Of a stretch of DNA of 64,000 bases, positions 6,931 through 15,110 are shown one piece after another. The DNA comes from Rhizobium sophorae (GTDB taxonomy: Bacteria > Pseudomonadota > Alphaproteobacteria > Rhizobiales > Rhizobiaceae). A program made the position numbers and the translations under genes. Under the pieces are notes generated by a model, which saw only the letters and a list, made by a program, of their open reading frames with translations, had not been told where the DNA came from and searched no databases. Where the stretch lies: the NCBI RefSeq assembly GCF_013087515.1, contig NZ_JABFCN010000010.1, forward strand, positions 1 through 64,000. Direction: 5' to 3'. Positions within the stretch are counted from its first letter, which is position 1, and the number at the start of each line of letters is the position of its first letter.

Positions 6931-9447
6931 TCACTGGCTCGTCGACACATCTCCGAGCGCAGTCCATTCCTTGATCGCGGTATTGAAGGCGTCCGTTCCC
7001 GTACCGCCCTTTTCCATCGTCAGCAGCGCGCGGCGGCCGTTGCGGTAGGTGATCGGAATATCGATCCAGTTGCGAGTCGACATCAGGTCGAGATTGGCCT
7101 TGCGCGCATCAGGATAGTCGTTGAGCGCGATCATGTGGAAATCGTCGGTAATCTTGGCCGGAACCGCGATCAGCGCGTCACCACGGTCCTGCTCCGTGCG
7201 CTTCATCGAGATGCGCTGGACGCTGTCAATGCTGCCGCCTTCAAAATTCGGCGGCACCGAGAAGACGATCTCGACGAGATGGCTTGCCGGCAGCGACGGA
7301 TCGGAATTGCGCTTGAACGTGACGAGAGCCGAGAGATTGCGCTCGGGAACCGTGACATTGCCCTGAACCGTCGCCTCCTGCCGGCCATCCTGGCCAGCCT
7401 CGTGCTGCACGCTCCAGACGACCGATCCCTCGATCGCCGTCGGCGAGCTCTGGCCGATGCGCTCCTCATAGAGGAACATCTTTTGCGACGAACCGACAGG
7501 CGCGGTCTGCGGCGGCGATGCCACCGGGCCGTTCGACGTCCGCGTGTCGGCGGGTGCCGCATCGCCTTGCGCGCTGGCAGGCGGCGTATCGGCTGCCGCG
7601 ACATTCTGTTCGGCGACCGATTTTCCTTCCGCGGTCGGCGTTCCCGGCACCGTCGCCGGTCCGCTGTCGACCTCGGTTCCATCGGTCAGCAGCCGCTGGG
7701 TGAATTTCGAATTGGCCGCAGCGCCGTCATTGTTCACTGACGCTACCTGCGGGTTCGGCTGCACCGGCGCCGCTGGCGTATTCTGCGCTCCTGGCGTGGT
7801 TGGCTGGGCTGGCGTCACCGCGCCCGGCTGGGCAGGCGTCGCCGCGCCATCCGGCGGCGTTGCCGCCTCGTTCCTGGTCGCCTGCGACGGTGCCGAGCTG
7901 ACGAGCCCGTCGACCATCGCCACCAGCGCCTCTCTGTTCGTCCAGCCGGCATAGGCGCCGCCACCGATCAGGATGAGTGCGAAGATGAGCGTGATCACGG
8001 TGCCGATACCAAAGCGGCGGCGCTTCGGCTCCATACGGAAGCTCTTGCCCTGCAGCTTGGAGGCAACAATCTGATCGATATCCATCGACGAATTGGAGTC
8101 ATCGTCATCAGCGGCGACAGAGCCGCGGCGGTCGTAGCCGCGCAGCGCCTTCGCCTCTCGCCAGTCCTCGCTCGGCGCGCCGTTAGCGGGCGCCGGCTTG
8201 CCATTGTGCACTTCCGCGAAGATATCGACATCGTCGAAATGAGAGGCAACCGGCGTCTTCTTATTATTGCCAGCCTCAATCGGCGGCAGATCGTCGAAGG
8301 CGGCCGTTTCCCAGGAAAAACTTTCCTTGGCGGTCGGCATGACGGCCGCGGGCGCCACTTTCTCGAGGCTCGATATCACCTCCTCGAAGGCGCGCGCCGA
8401 AGCATCGGCAGTAATCGGCGCCGGCGCCGTCTCCGAATATTGCCGGAGTTCCTCTTCCGCCCATTCGGTCTCCGCATCCTTGGGCGCCGGAGCCGGCGTT
8501 TCGGCAACCGGCTCGGTCCAGACGGGGTCGAAATGCGCCGCAGCTTCGGCCTGCAACGGCTCCTCGCGGCTGTGCTCGACGAACTCCTGCGGACGATCGA
8601 AATCGGCGACCGGCTCCACCAGGCGGTTGGATGCGTGGTCTATGCCGCGGGTGATCGGCTGCAACGGCTCGACGGGCTCGTGGGCCTCCGGCTCCTCGCT
8701 TTCCACGGCCGCAGGTTCGTCCGCGATCTCGTCGGCTTCCAGGGGATGCTGCTCGTCGGTACGGTCTTCGTCGGCTTGCTCGTCGCGATGCTCGGCAGGT
8801 GGCGCTTCCCAACCGTCATGTTCGGCCGGCACTTCTTCGGCAGCGACGTCGCGCGCCTCGCCGGCATGCCATTCCTCGGCCGGCGCTTCCTCCTCCTGCG
8901 AGGGATGCCAGTATGTCTCGGCCGGACCGGATGTCTCCGGCAAAACCGGTGTCTCGGCGGAAACAGGGATTTCCGGGGGAACGGATGTTTCAGGTGAAAC
9001 GAGTGTTTCCTGGGAAAGGGGCTCCTCGGCGGTGACCTCTTCCTCAGCCTCAGCCTCCTCCGGCGCGCCGGCTTCCACCTGATCGGGCTCGTCGGCGGCC
9101 TGCGGTTCCGCATAGGCTTCGTAGACCGGCTCCGCGACAGCCGTCTCCGGCGCCGGTTCGCTTTCGTCGGGAACCGCTTGTTCTTCGAAGGATTCCGACA
9201 CGGCGACGGCCGCAACCGGCTCATCGAGCGGCATCGCCTCGGAGTGTTCGCCTTCCACTTCGCGGATGGCAGCCTCGAGCTTTTCGAGCTGGCGTTGCAG
9301 CATGGCTTCCGGCGGACGCGGCTTCATGTTCTCGAGCTGCCGCTGCACTGCGCCGCGGGCACGTTCGTAGACCTTCACCCGCATCTCGGGGGTATTTTCA
9401 GCCAGGCCGTCGACGGCCCGCCGAATAACTGCAATAAAATCCGCCAT
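6931..9447 (-). CDS. large acidic single-pass membrane protein, function unknown
   Basis: An 838-residue protein in four parts. Residues 1-65 are a helical segment (RRAVDGLAENTPEMRVKVYE). Residues about 65-450 are strongly acidic and rich in Pro, Ala and Glu, including a six-copy hexapeptide repeat. A membrane helix lies near residues 480-500 (GTVITLIFALILIGGGAYAGW). The C-terminal periplasmic part has a Pro/Thr/Ala/Gln-rich linker followed by a folded domain from about residue 640. The topology is a disordered cytoplasmic part and a periplasmic C-domain. It follows purA on the same strand with a 60-bp gap and may share its transcript. I recognise no function; such proteins are annotated as hypothetical in Rhizobiales. 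Confidence 0.75.
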   Translation of the reverse strand: MADFIAVIRRAVDGLAENTPEMRVKVYERARGAVQRQLENMKPRPPEAMLQRQLEKLEAAIREVEGEHSEAMPLDEPVAAVAVSESFEEQAVPDESEPAPETAVAEPVYEAYAEPQAADEPDQVEAGAPEEAEAEEEVTAEEPLSQETLVSPETSVPPEIPVSAETPVLPETSGPAETYWHPSQEEEAPAEEWHAGEARDVAAEEVPAEHDGWEAPPAEHRDEQADEDRTDEQHPLEADEIADEPAAVESEEPEAHEPVEPLQPITRGIDHASNRLVEPVADFDRPQEFVEHSREEPLQAEAAAHFDPVWTEPVAETPAPAPKDAETEWAEEELRQYSETAPAPITADASARAFEEVISSLEKVAPAAVMPTAKESFSWETAAFDDLPPIEAGNNKKTPVASHFDDVDIFAEVHNGKPAPANGAPSEDWREAKALRGYDRRGSVAADDDDSNSSMDIDQIVASKLQGKSFRMEPKRRRFGIGTVITLIFALILIGGGAYAGWTNREALVAMVDGLVSSAPSQATRNEAATPPDGAATPAQPGAVTPAQPTTPGAQNTPAAPVQPNPQVASVNNDGAAANSKFTQRLLTDGTEVDSGPATVPGTPTAEGKSVAEQNVAAADTPPASAQGDAAPADTRTSNGPVASPPQTAPVGSSQKMFLYEERIGQSSPTAIEGSVVWSVQHEAGQDGRQEATVQGNVTVPERNLSALVTFKRNSDPSLPASHLVEIVFSVPPNFEGGSIDSVQRISMKRTEQDRGDALIAVPAKITDDFHMIALNDYPDARKANLDLMSTRNWIDIPITYRNGRRALLTMEKGGTGTDAFNTAIKEWTALGDVSTSQ
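8902..9009 (-). repeat. six degenerate 18-bp tandem repeats inside the acidic protein
   Basis: The segment encodes six successive six-residue units, ETLVSP, ETSVPP, EIPVSA, ETPVLP, ETSGPA and ETYWHP, exactly 108 bp. The unit keeps Glu-Thr at its start and Val or Pro later. It forms part of the disordered cytoplasmic region and could vary in copy number between strains. Confidence 0.8.
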
Positions 9448-9507
9448 CAGTACTTTCTCAAGAAGTCCGGCACCCTACCGAACCATCCTCCACAGTGACC
9501 CGTGAGC

Positions 9508-10806
9508 TTAATCCTCAAACGGATCGGTCACAAGTATCGTGTCATCCCGCTCCGGGCTGGTGGAAAGGAGCGCGACGGGTGCCCCGATCAGCTCTTCGAC
9601 CTGGCGAACATATTTGATCGCCTGTGCCGGCAGATCCGCCCAACTGCGGGCGCCGACGGTCGATTCCTTCCATCCCTCCAGGGTGACGTAGATCGGTTCG
9701 ACCCTAGCTTGCGCTCCCTGGCTTGCGGGAAGATGATCAATCTGTTCACCGTCGAGCATGTAGCCGACGCAGATCTTCAGTTCCTCGAGACCGTCGAGTA
9801 CGTCGAGCTTGGTGAGCGCGATGCCCGTGATGCCGTTGGTGGCGACCGACTGGCGTACGAGTGCGGCGTCGAACCAGCCGCAGCGCCGCTTGCGTCCGGT
9901 CACCACGCCGAACTCATGACCTTTTTCCCCAAGGAACTCACCGATCGCATCCTTCAGCTCCGTCGGGAACGGGCCTTCGCCGACGCGCGTCGTATAGGCC
10001 TTGGTGATGCCGAGGATATAGCCGAGCGAGCCGGGTCCCATGCCAGAACCAGCAGCAGCCTGACCGGCCACCGTGTTCGACGAGGTCACGAAAGGATAGG
10101 TGCCGTGATCGATGTCGAGCAGAGTGCCTTGCGCGCCTTCGAACAGGATGCGGGAGCCCTTGCGGCGCTCCCTGTCGAGGAAGAGCCAGACCGTATCACG
10201 GAAGGGCAGTACCCGATCGGCGATCGAGGTCAGCTCGTCCATGATCGCCTGGTGGCTGACTTCGGCAACGCCAAGGCCGCGGCGAAGCGCATTGTGATGC
10301 GTCAGAATACGGTCGACCTTACCGGAAAGACTCTCCAGATCGGCAAGATCCATGACGCGGATGGCGCGGCGGCCGACTTTGTCTTCATAGGCCGGGCCGA
10401 TGCCGCGGCGTGTCGTACCGATTTTGGTGCCGCTGTTCGACGCCGCATCCTCGCGCATCGCGTCGAGTTCGCGGTGCAGCGACAGGATGAGCGTCGCATT
10501 GTCTGCAATGCGCAGATTGTCAGGCGTAACCGTCACGCCCTGCGCCTCCAGCCGGCCGATCTCGGCGATCAGCGCATGCGGATCGACGACGACACCGTTG
10601 CCGATGACGGCCATCTTGCCCGGGCGCACGACGCCGGACGGCAGCAGCGAGAGCTTATAGCTCGTGCCGTCGATGACGAGCGTATGGCCGGCATTGTGTC
10701 CGCCCTGATAGCGCACAACGATATCCGCACGCTCCGAAAGCCAGTCGACAATCTTGCCCTTGCCTTCGTCACCCCATTGCGAACCGACCACGACTACGTT
10801 CGTCAT
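9508..10806 (-). CDS. purA: adenylosuccinate synthetase
   Basis: A 432-residue enzyme that joins IMP and aspartate with GTP to make adenylosuccinate, the first committed step to AMP. The N-terminal P-loop-like motif [11 protein letters not shown] and GGHNAGHT are present, as are [14 protein letters not shown] and, near the C-terminus, the GTP-binding stretch [13 protein letters not shown]. Length and motifs fit the family fully. It starts at ATG 10806, with a GC-rich inverted repeat (GCGCGG..CCGCGC) about 20 bases upstream in the leader. The acidic membrane protein gene follows on the same strand. Confidence 0.97.
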   Translation of the reverse strand: MTNVVVVGSQWGDEGKGKIVDWLSERADIVVRYQGGHNAGHTLVIDGTSYKLSLLPSGVVRPGKMAVIGNGVVVDPHALIAEIGRLEAQGVTVTPDNLRIADNATLILSLHRELDAMREDAASNSGTKIGTTRRGIGPAYEDKVGRRAIRVMDLADLESLSGKVDRILTHHNALRRGLGVAEVSHQAIMDELTSIADRVLPFRDTVWLFLDRERRKGSRILFEGAQGTLLDIDHGTYPFVTSSNTVAGQAAAGSGMGPGSLGYILGITKAYTTRVGEGPFPTELKDAIGEFLGEKGHEFGVVTGRKRRCGWFDAALVRQSVATNGITGIALTKLDVLDGLEELKICVGYMLDGEQIDHLPASQGAQARVEPIYVTLEGWKESTVGARSWADLPAQAIKYVRQVEELIGAPVALLSTSPERDDTILVTDPFED

Positions 10807-10997
10807 CCAACTCTTCCTGTTACCGGCGCGGAACCGCGCACCTGCTCAAACCCGCGCATCTATAAAGCTTTGTTTTTTGGAAAGCGACCCTGTTGTCACA
10901 GCAGATTGGGCTTTTTACGTGACAAATCAGCAGCCGACAGGCTATTTCCCCTCACAAAACGCCGCTCGGCGATCGCGGAAAGACGGGAAGAACGCTC

Positions 10998-11915
10998 TTG
11001 CAAGCCACGGCCTATATCTGCCTCGTTATCGCCACCCTCTGCTGGGGCGGCAACTCCGTCGCCGGCAAACTCGCGCTCGGGCATATCAGCCCGATGATGC
11101 TGACCTTCCTGCGCTGGTTCCTCGCCGTGGCGATGATCGCCGCAATTTCAGTACCGCAACTGCGGAAGGACTGGCCGGTAGTGAGAAAGAACCTGCCGCT
11201 GCTCCTCTTCTACGGCGTCATCGGCTACACCCTTTTCAACGCCATGCTTTATTCAGCAGTGCAATATACGACTGCGATCAACGTCGCCATCGAGCAGGCC
11301 GGCATCCCAATGCTGATCTTCCTGCTGAATTTTATGTTCTTCCGTACCGGCATCTCGCTGGCGCAATGTCTCGGCTTCGGCATGACGCTGATCGGCGTCG
11401 CTCTGACCGCCGCGCATGGCGACCTCGCAACGCTGCTGCAACTCAGCCTCAACCGCGGCGACGGGCTGATGCTGATCGCCATTGCCGCCTATTCGGTCTA
11501 CACGATTTTCCTGCGCTGGAAGCCGCCGCTGGACTGGCGCACGCTGATGGCGGTCCCGGCGCTCGGCGCCATGCTGACCTCGCTGCCGCTGCTCCTTTGG
11601 GAGGCGGGCCGCGGTGCCGCGCAGTGGCCGGACCAGGCCGGCTGGGTCATCACTCTCTACACGGCGATCTTCCCGTCGCTGGTGGCGCAGATCCTCTATA
11701 TCAAGGGCGTCGTGGCCATCGGCGCCAACCGGGCCGGCTTGTTCATCAATCTTGTGCCGGTGTTCGGAACGCTGCTCTCCGTCGCCCTGATCGGCGAGAG
11801 GCTGCAGTCCTTCCATGTGATCGCGCTGGTGCTGACCTTGGGCGGCATCGCGATCGCCGAAAAGGGCCGTCCGAAAGCTTCGTCGCCGACCGTGCCCGCA
11901 TCACCCGTGGATTAA
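10998..11915 (+). CDS. EamA/DMT-family inner-membrane transporter
   Basis: A 305-residue protein with about ten membrane helices formed from two EamA repeats (residues about 5-140 and 155-290), as in the drug/metabolite transporter superfamily. The opening CWGGNSVAGKLAL and the later IFPSLVAQILYIKG and LVPVFGTLLSVALIGE are family hallmarks. The likely start is TTG at 10998 with GGAAG seven bases upstream. The substrate is not predictable; relatives export amino acids or other metabolites. It diverges from purA and converges on the GNAT gene, with which it shares a terminator. Confidence 0.85.
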   Translation: MQATAYICLVIATLCWGGNSVAGKLALGHISPMMLTFLRWFLAVAMIAAISVPQLRKDWPVVRKNLPLLLFYGVIGYTLFNAMLYSAVQYTTAINVAIEQAGIPMLIFLLNFMFFRTGISLAQCLGFGMTLIGVALTAAHGDLATLLQLSLNRGDGLMLIAIAAYSVYTIFLRWKPPLDWRTLMAVPALGAMLTSLPLLLWEAGRGAAQWPDQAGWVITLYTAIFPSLVAQILYIKGVVAIGANRAGLFINLVPVFGTLLSVALIGERLQSFHVIALVLTLGGIAIAEKGRPKASSPTVPASPVD

Positions 11916-11943
11916 AGCCTTTCCTCGTCAGGAAAGGCTTTAA
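11912..11943. terminator. bidirectional terminator hairpin holding both stop codons
   Basis: A perfect 14-bp inverted repeat, TTAAAGCCTTTCCT and AGGAAAGGCTTTAA, around a CGTC loop. The TAA of the plus-strand EamA gene (11913-11915) and the TAA of the minus-strand GNAT gene (11940-11942) both lie inside the stem. The A/T tracts at the stem base could serve as U-tracts in either direction. Confidence 0.8.
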
Positions 11944-12788
11944 CCGAGCTCCAGCGTCGTCACGCCGAAAACGTGCTTCAGCGGGATGGCCGGTGCCGGT
12001 CCGCGATACATGCGTGTCGTCTCGAACACCGGTTGAAGGCCGATGCCTTCGGCAAGCGCAACCGCGTCGCGGTTCTCTGCGGGAATGTCGATGAAGACCG
12101 CAGCCCCCTTCGCCTCGGGGATCAATTCGGCAAGCAGCGCCGCGGCGCTGTCGACATCGTTGGCGAAGAGCGGGCCGATCTTGTAGCCCTCGTAGCACCG
12201 GCGGATCGTGCCGTAACCGCGAATCTTGTGGCTCTTGCGCACCACCGCCGAACGACGGCCCTTTCGGGCGGTGCACCAGGCAGCGAGAAAGGCATCCCGC
12301 GGCTGCGGAAAGATCGCCGAATCATATCGCTGCAGGCCTTCGAGGCGTGAATCCAGCACCGGCTGCGCGACAAGCGTCGAGACCGGCAAGGAAGTAGCGA
12401 CACCGCCGTAACGAATAGTGGAATAGGCGGGTTCGAAGCCGGCCTTGCGGTAGTTATCCTGCTGTGCTGCGACGCCGTCAAGACCGATCGTGCGGTCTCC
12501 CGCGCTGGCGATGCCCGTCGCCCAGATCGCCTTGCCGTAACCCTTGCCGCGAAAATCAGGATGGACGATGTAGAGGCCAAGGAAGGCAAAAGTGTCGCCA
12601 TATTTGACGACCGAGATCGAGCCGACGGGGACTTCACCGATGGAGCCGACGAAAAATCCCGACGGATCGGCCTCGTTGAATGCAAGCGAATCGTCGAGGC
12701 CGGGGTTCCAGCCTTCCTGACGCGCCCATTCGAGCACGAGTTCCAGTTCGCCGGGCCGCATCGAACGAACGGCAAATTCCGAATTCAT
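11940..12788 (-). CDS. GNAT-family N-acetyltransferase
   Basis: A 282-residue protein with an N-terminal GNAT domain (about residues 5-130): VRSMRPGELELVLEWA opens it, and LYIVHPDFRGKGYGKAIW is the acetyl-CoA-binding motif A with the R/QxxGxG/A signature. The second half (about residues 140-280) resembles the YitH-type C-terminal domain found in double-domain acetyltransferases. The ATG at 12788 was chosen over the longer frame because GGAAAG lies six bases upstream. Its substrate is unknown. It is a single gene, convergent with the EamA transporter. Confidence 0.82.
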   Translation of the reverse strand: MNSEFAVRSMRPGELELVLEWARQEGWNPGLDDSLAFNEADPSGFFVGSIGEVPVGSISVVKYGDTFAFLGLYIVHPDFRGKGYGKAIWATGIASAGDRTIGLDGVAAQQDNYRKAGFEPAYSTIRYGGVATSLPVSTLVAQPVLDSRLEGLQRYDSAIFPQPRDAFLAAWCTARKGRRSAVVRKSHKIRGYGTIRRCYEGYKIGPLFANDVDSAAALLAELIPEAKGAAVFIDIPAENRDAVALAEGIGLQPVFETTRMYRGPAPAIPLKHVFGVTTLELG

Positions 12789-13160
12789 GCAACTTTCCCA
12801 GATTAAATGTCCCGCAAGTCCATCCCGGCAACGGCAAAGCAATTGTCAGGCCCCAGCTCCCGATTGCACCTGCGAACGATGGAGAGCCGCGCTCATGGAC
12901 TTGACGACGCGTATAATCATTTTTCGATGCAATACAGAAAGCTTCGTTTCCGCATTACCATGAAACAATGCCGTTGCAAGCTCAAGAAAATTACTTGCGC
13001 CTCAATTATCTTCCAGCCGATGCGAATAAAAAGCCGCGCCGAAAAGATGCCGCCCTGCCAATTTGAAAGACGAGAGAAGCATTCGTCCGAAATCACCTCC
13101 GCAACGCGGCAAAAAACCGGGGGAGCGACGACAGTCGCCCGCGGAAGGATCACCAGCCGT
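12789..13160. other. 372-bp intergenic region without a gene
   Basis: The region lies between the GNAT start and the stop of the GGDEF-EAL gene, so it should hold the GNAT promoter and the terminator of the GGDEF-EAL gene. Short open frames here have no family resemblance or ribosome site. The middle (about 12910-13050) is richer in A+T than its surroundings. Confidence 0.6.
13111..13140 (-). terminator. probable terminator of the GGDEF-EAL gene
   Basis: Read on the minus strand, a stem GGGCGAC / GTCGC-T-CC with one bulged base and a TGTC loop is followed by CCCGG and TTTTTT. It starts about 20 bp after the stop codon at 13161. Confidence 0.55.
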
Positions 13161-14978
13161 TCAGCTGCCCATCGCCGTCTTCTGCTTTTCGATTCGGCTC
13201 GCCGGCGATGAGAAAAGACGCTCTGTCTCGGCCGCCGGTGCGGGATAACCGAACGCATAACCCTGCAGGCCATCGCAGCCGAGCTGCGCCAGCACGACGG
13301 CATGCGCCTCGGTCTCGATGCCCTCGGCGATCACCTCGACATCGAGCGCCTTGGCGATTTCCACGATCGAACCCACCACGCGCCGCTGCTCGGCGGAAGT
13401 GACGACCTCGGTGACGAGCTGCCGGTCGATCTTTAGCCGCTTCGGTCGCAGCTTGACGAGACCGATCAGCGAAGCATGGCCGGACCCGAAGTCGTCGATC
13501 TCGATGTCGATGCCCATCTGTTTAATATCGCCGATATGATCGAGCAGTTTTTCGTCGCTATCGTCGAGGAAAATCGTCTCGACCAGTTCGAAGACGATCA
13601 CGCCGGGCGGGATATTGAGTTTCCTCAGCTTGTCGAGCAACGCCGGATCGGCAAGGCGCGACGCCGAGATATTGACGGCAATGCGCGGAACCGCAAGGCC
13701 GCGCAACAGCCAGAACAGCCGGTCTTCGAGAACGCTTTTGAGGATCGCCGCGTCGATCTCCGCCGCAAGCCCGTGCTCGTCGGCGATCTTCAGGAATATG
13801 CCGGGGGCGAGCACGCCCTTCTCGGGATGTTTCCAGCGCGCCAGCGCCTCGAAGCCGATGACTTCCCGGGTTCGGGCGTCGAGCTGCACCTGATAATAAG
13901 GAAGGATCTCGCCGCGCTCCAGCCCGAGCTTCAGCTCTTCGGCGAGGCGACGCTTGGCGCGCAGGTCCTCCTGCAATTGCCGCGTGAAGAATTCGACGCG
14001 GTTGCGTCCAAGCTTCTTGGCCTGATAGAGCGCCAGATCGGATTCGGCCAGCAGATTGCGCGCCCGCCGATCGCCGCTCCAGGAAACGCCGATCGAGGCG
14101 CCGGATTGCAGCATCTCCTGGCCGAAGCGGATCTTCTTCCGCAGCCGGCGCTGGACGTCCTCGGTGATCTGCTTCAGTTCAGTGAGATCGGTGAAATTGA
14201 CCAGCACGATGACGAATTCATCGCCACCGACACGGGCAACCATGCCATTCGCAGGAATGGCAGCGGTGATGCGAAGGGCCGCGGCCCTGAGAACGGCGTC
14301 GCCCGCCGCATGACCGTGGCTGTCGTTGATCTGCTTGAACTGGTCGAGGTCCAGATGCAGAACCGCAAGCGTGGTGATGCTCTTGTTGGCCAGCAGCTCC
14401 GCCAGCCGCTTGTCGAGAAGGCGCCGATTCGGCAGACCGGTGAGATAGTCGTGATCGGCGACATGCTCGATGCGCGCATTGCTTTCCTCGAGCGCCAGCG
14501 CCCTCGCCTCGGCCACCACCTTCTGCCGTGCGAGTTCCGCATTGAGCATTACGTCGACCGTCACATCCCATTCGGCGCCGATGAAGGAGGGCAGCCCCTC
14601 CGCATCGACATAGAAATGCGCGCGCGAACGCAGGTGGCGGATTTCGCCACTCGGCAATACGATCCGGAATTGTGAATTATAGGCGCCCCGCGTCGCGATC
14701 GCCTGCTCGAAGTCGCGTTCGGCCCGCTCGCGATCATCGGGATGGATGGCGTTCGACCAAAGCGAGGCCGGCACCAGCCGGCAAGTCTCGCCGGTTTCGT
14801 AGAGACGATGCATCTGCGCATCCCACAAGATCCCGTCCTGCTCGATGCTGTGCTCCCAGACACCGATTCGGGATGCATCGAGCGCGAGTTCGAGCCGACG
14901 CAGAAGATCCTGAAACTCGTGTTCGGATCGTGTGGCTTTTTTCTCTGGCAACGCGGTCCCAGCCTTAGAAGCTTGCAT
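13161..14978 (-). CDS. PAS-GGDEF-EAL cyclic-di-GMP turnover protein
   Basis: A 605-residue protein with a PAS/PAC sensory domain (about residues 25-150), a diguanylate cyclase domain with an intact GGDEF motif (251-255) and a phosphodiesterase domain with an intact EAL motif (377-379). EAL-domain metal and catalytic motifs are kept: NISASRL, FELVET, IDDFGSG (DDFGSG at 495-500) and VIAEGIET. The product-inhibition RxxD site expected just before GGDEF is not visible. No membrane helix is seen, so it is predicted to be cytoplasmic. It could make or degrade c-di-GMP; with both motifs intact, the net direction cannot be predicted. It is monocistronic. Confidence 0.9.
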   Translation of the reverse strand: MQASKAGTALPEKKATRSEHEFQDLLRRLELALDASRIGVWEHSIEQDGILWDAQMHRLYETGETCRLVPASLWSNAIHPDDRERAERDFEQAIATRGAYNSQFRIVLPSGEIRHLRSRAHFYVDAEGLPSFIGAEWDVTVDVMLNAELARQKVVAEARALALEESNARIEHVADHDYLTGLPNRRLLDKRLAELLANKSITTLAVLHLDLDQFKQINDSHGHAAGDAVLRAAALRITAAIPANGMVARVGGDEFVIVLVNFTDLTELKQITEDVQRRLRKKIRFGQEMLQSGASIGVSWSGDRRARNLLAESDLALYQAKKLGRNRVEFFTRQLQEDLRAKRRLAEELKLGLERGEILPYYQVQLDARTREVIGFEALARWKHPEKGVLAPGIFLKIADEHGLAAEIDAAILKSVLEDRLFWLLRGLAVPRIAVNISASRLADPALLDKLRKLNIPPGVIVFELVETIFLDDSDEKLLDHIGDIKQMGIDIEIDDFGSGHASLIGLVKLRPKRLKIDRQLVTEVVTSAEQRRVVGSIVEIAKALDVEVIAEGIETEAHAVVLAQLGCDGLQGYAFGYPAPAAETERLFSSPASRIEKQKTAMGS

Positions 14979-15110
14979 AACGGCAATATGGTCTCAAGCC
15001 GGCATTAATGAAGCCTTGTCCAGATGACCGAACTAGTGACTAGGTGAACTGTTCGTTACGAACTTTCCCCTTTTGGATCAAAGGACTTGCAGTCTGCGGC
15101 ACCGTCAAGA

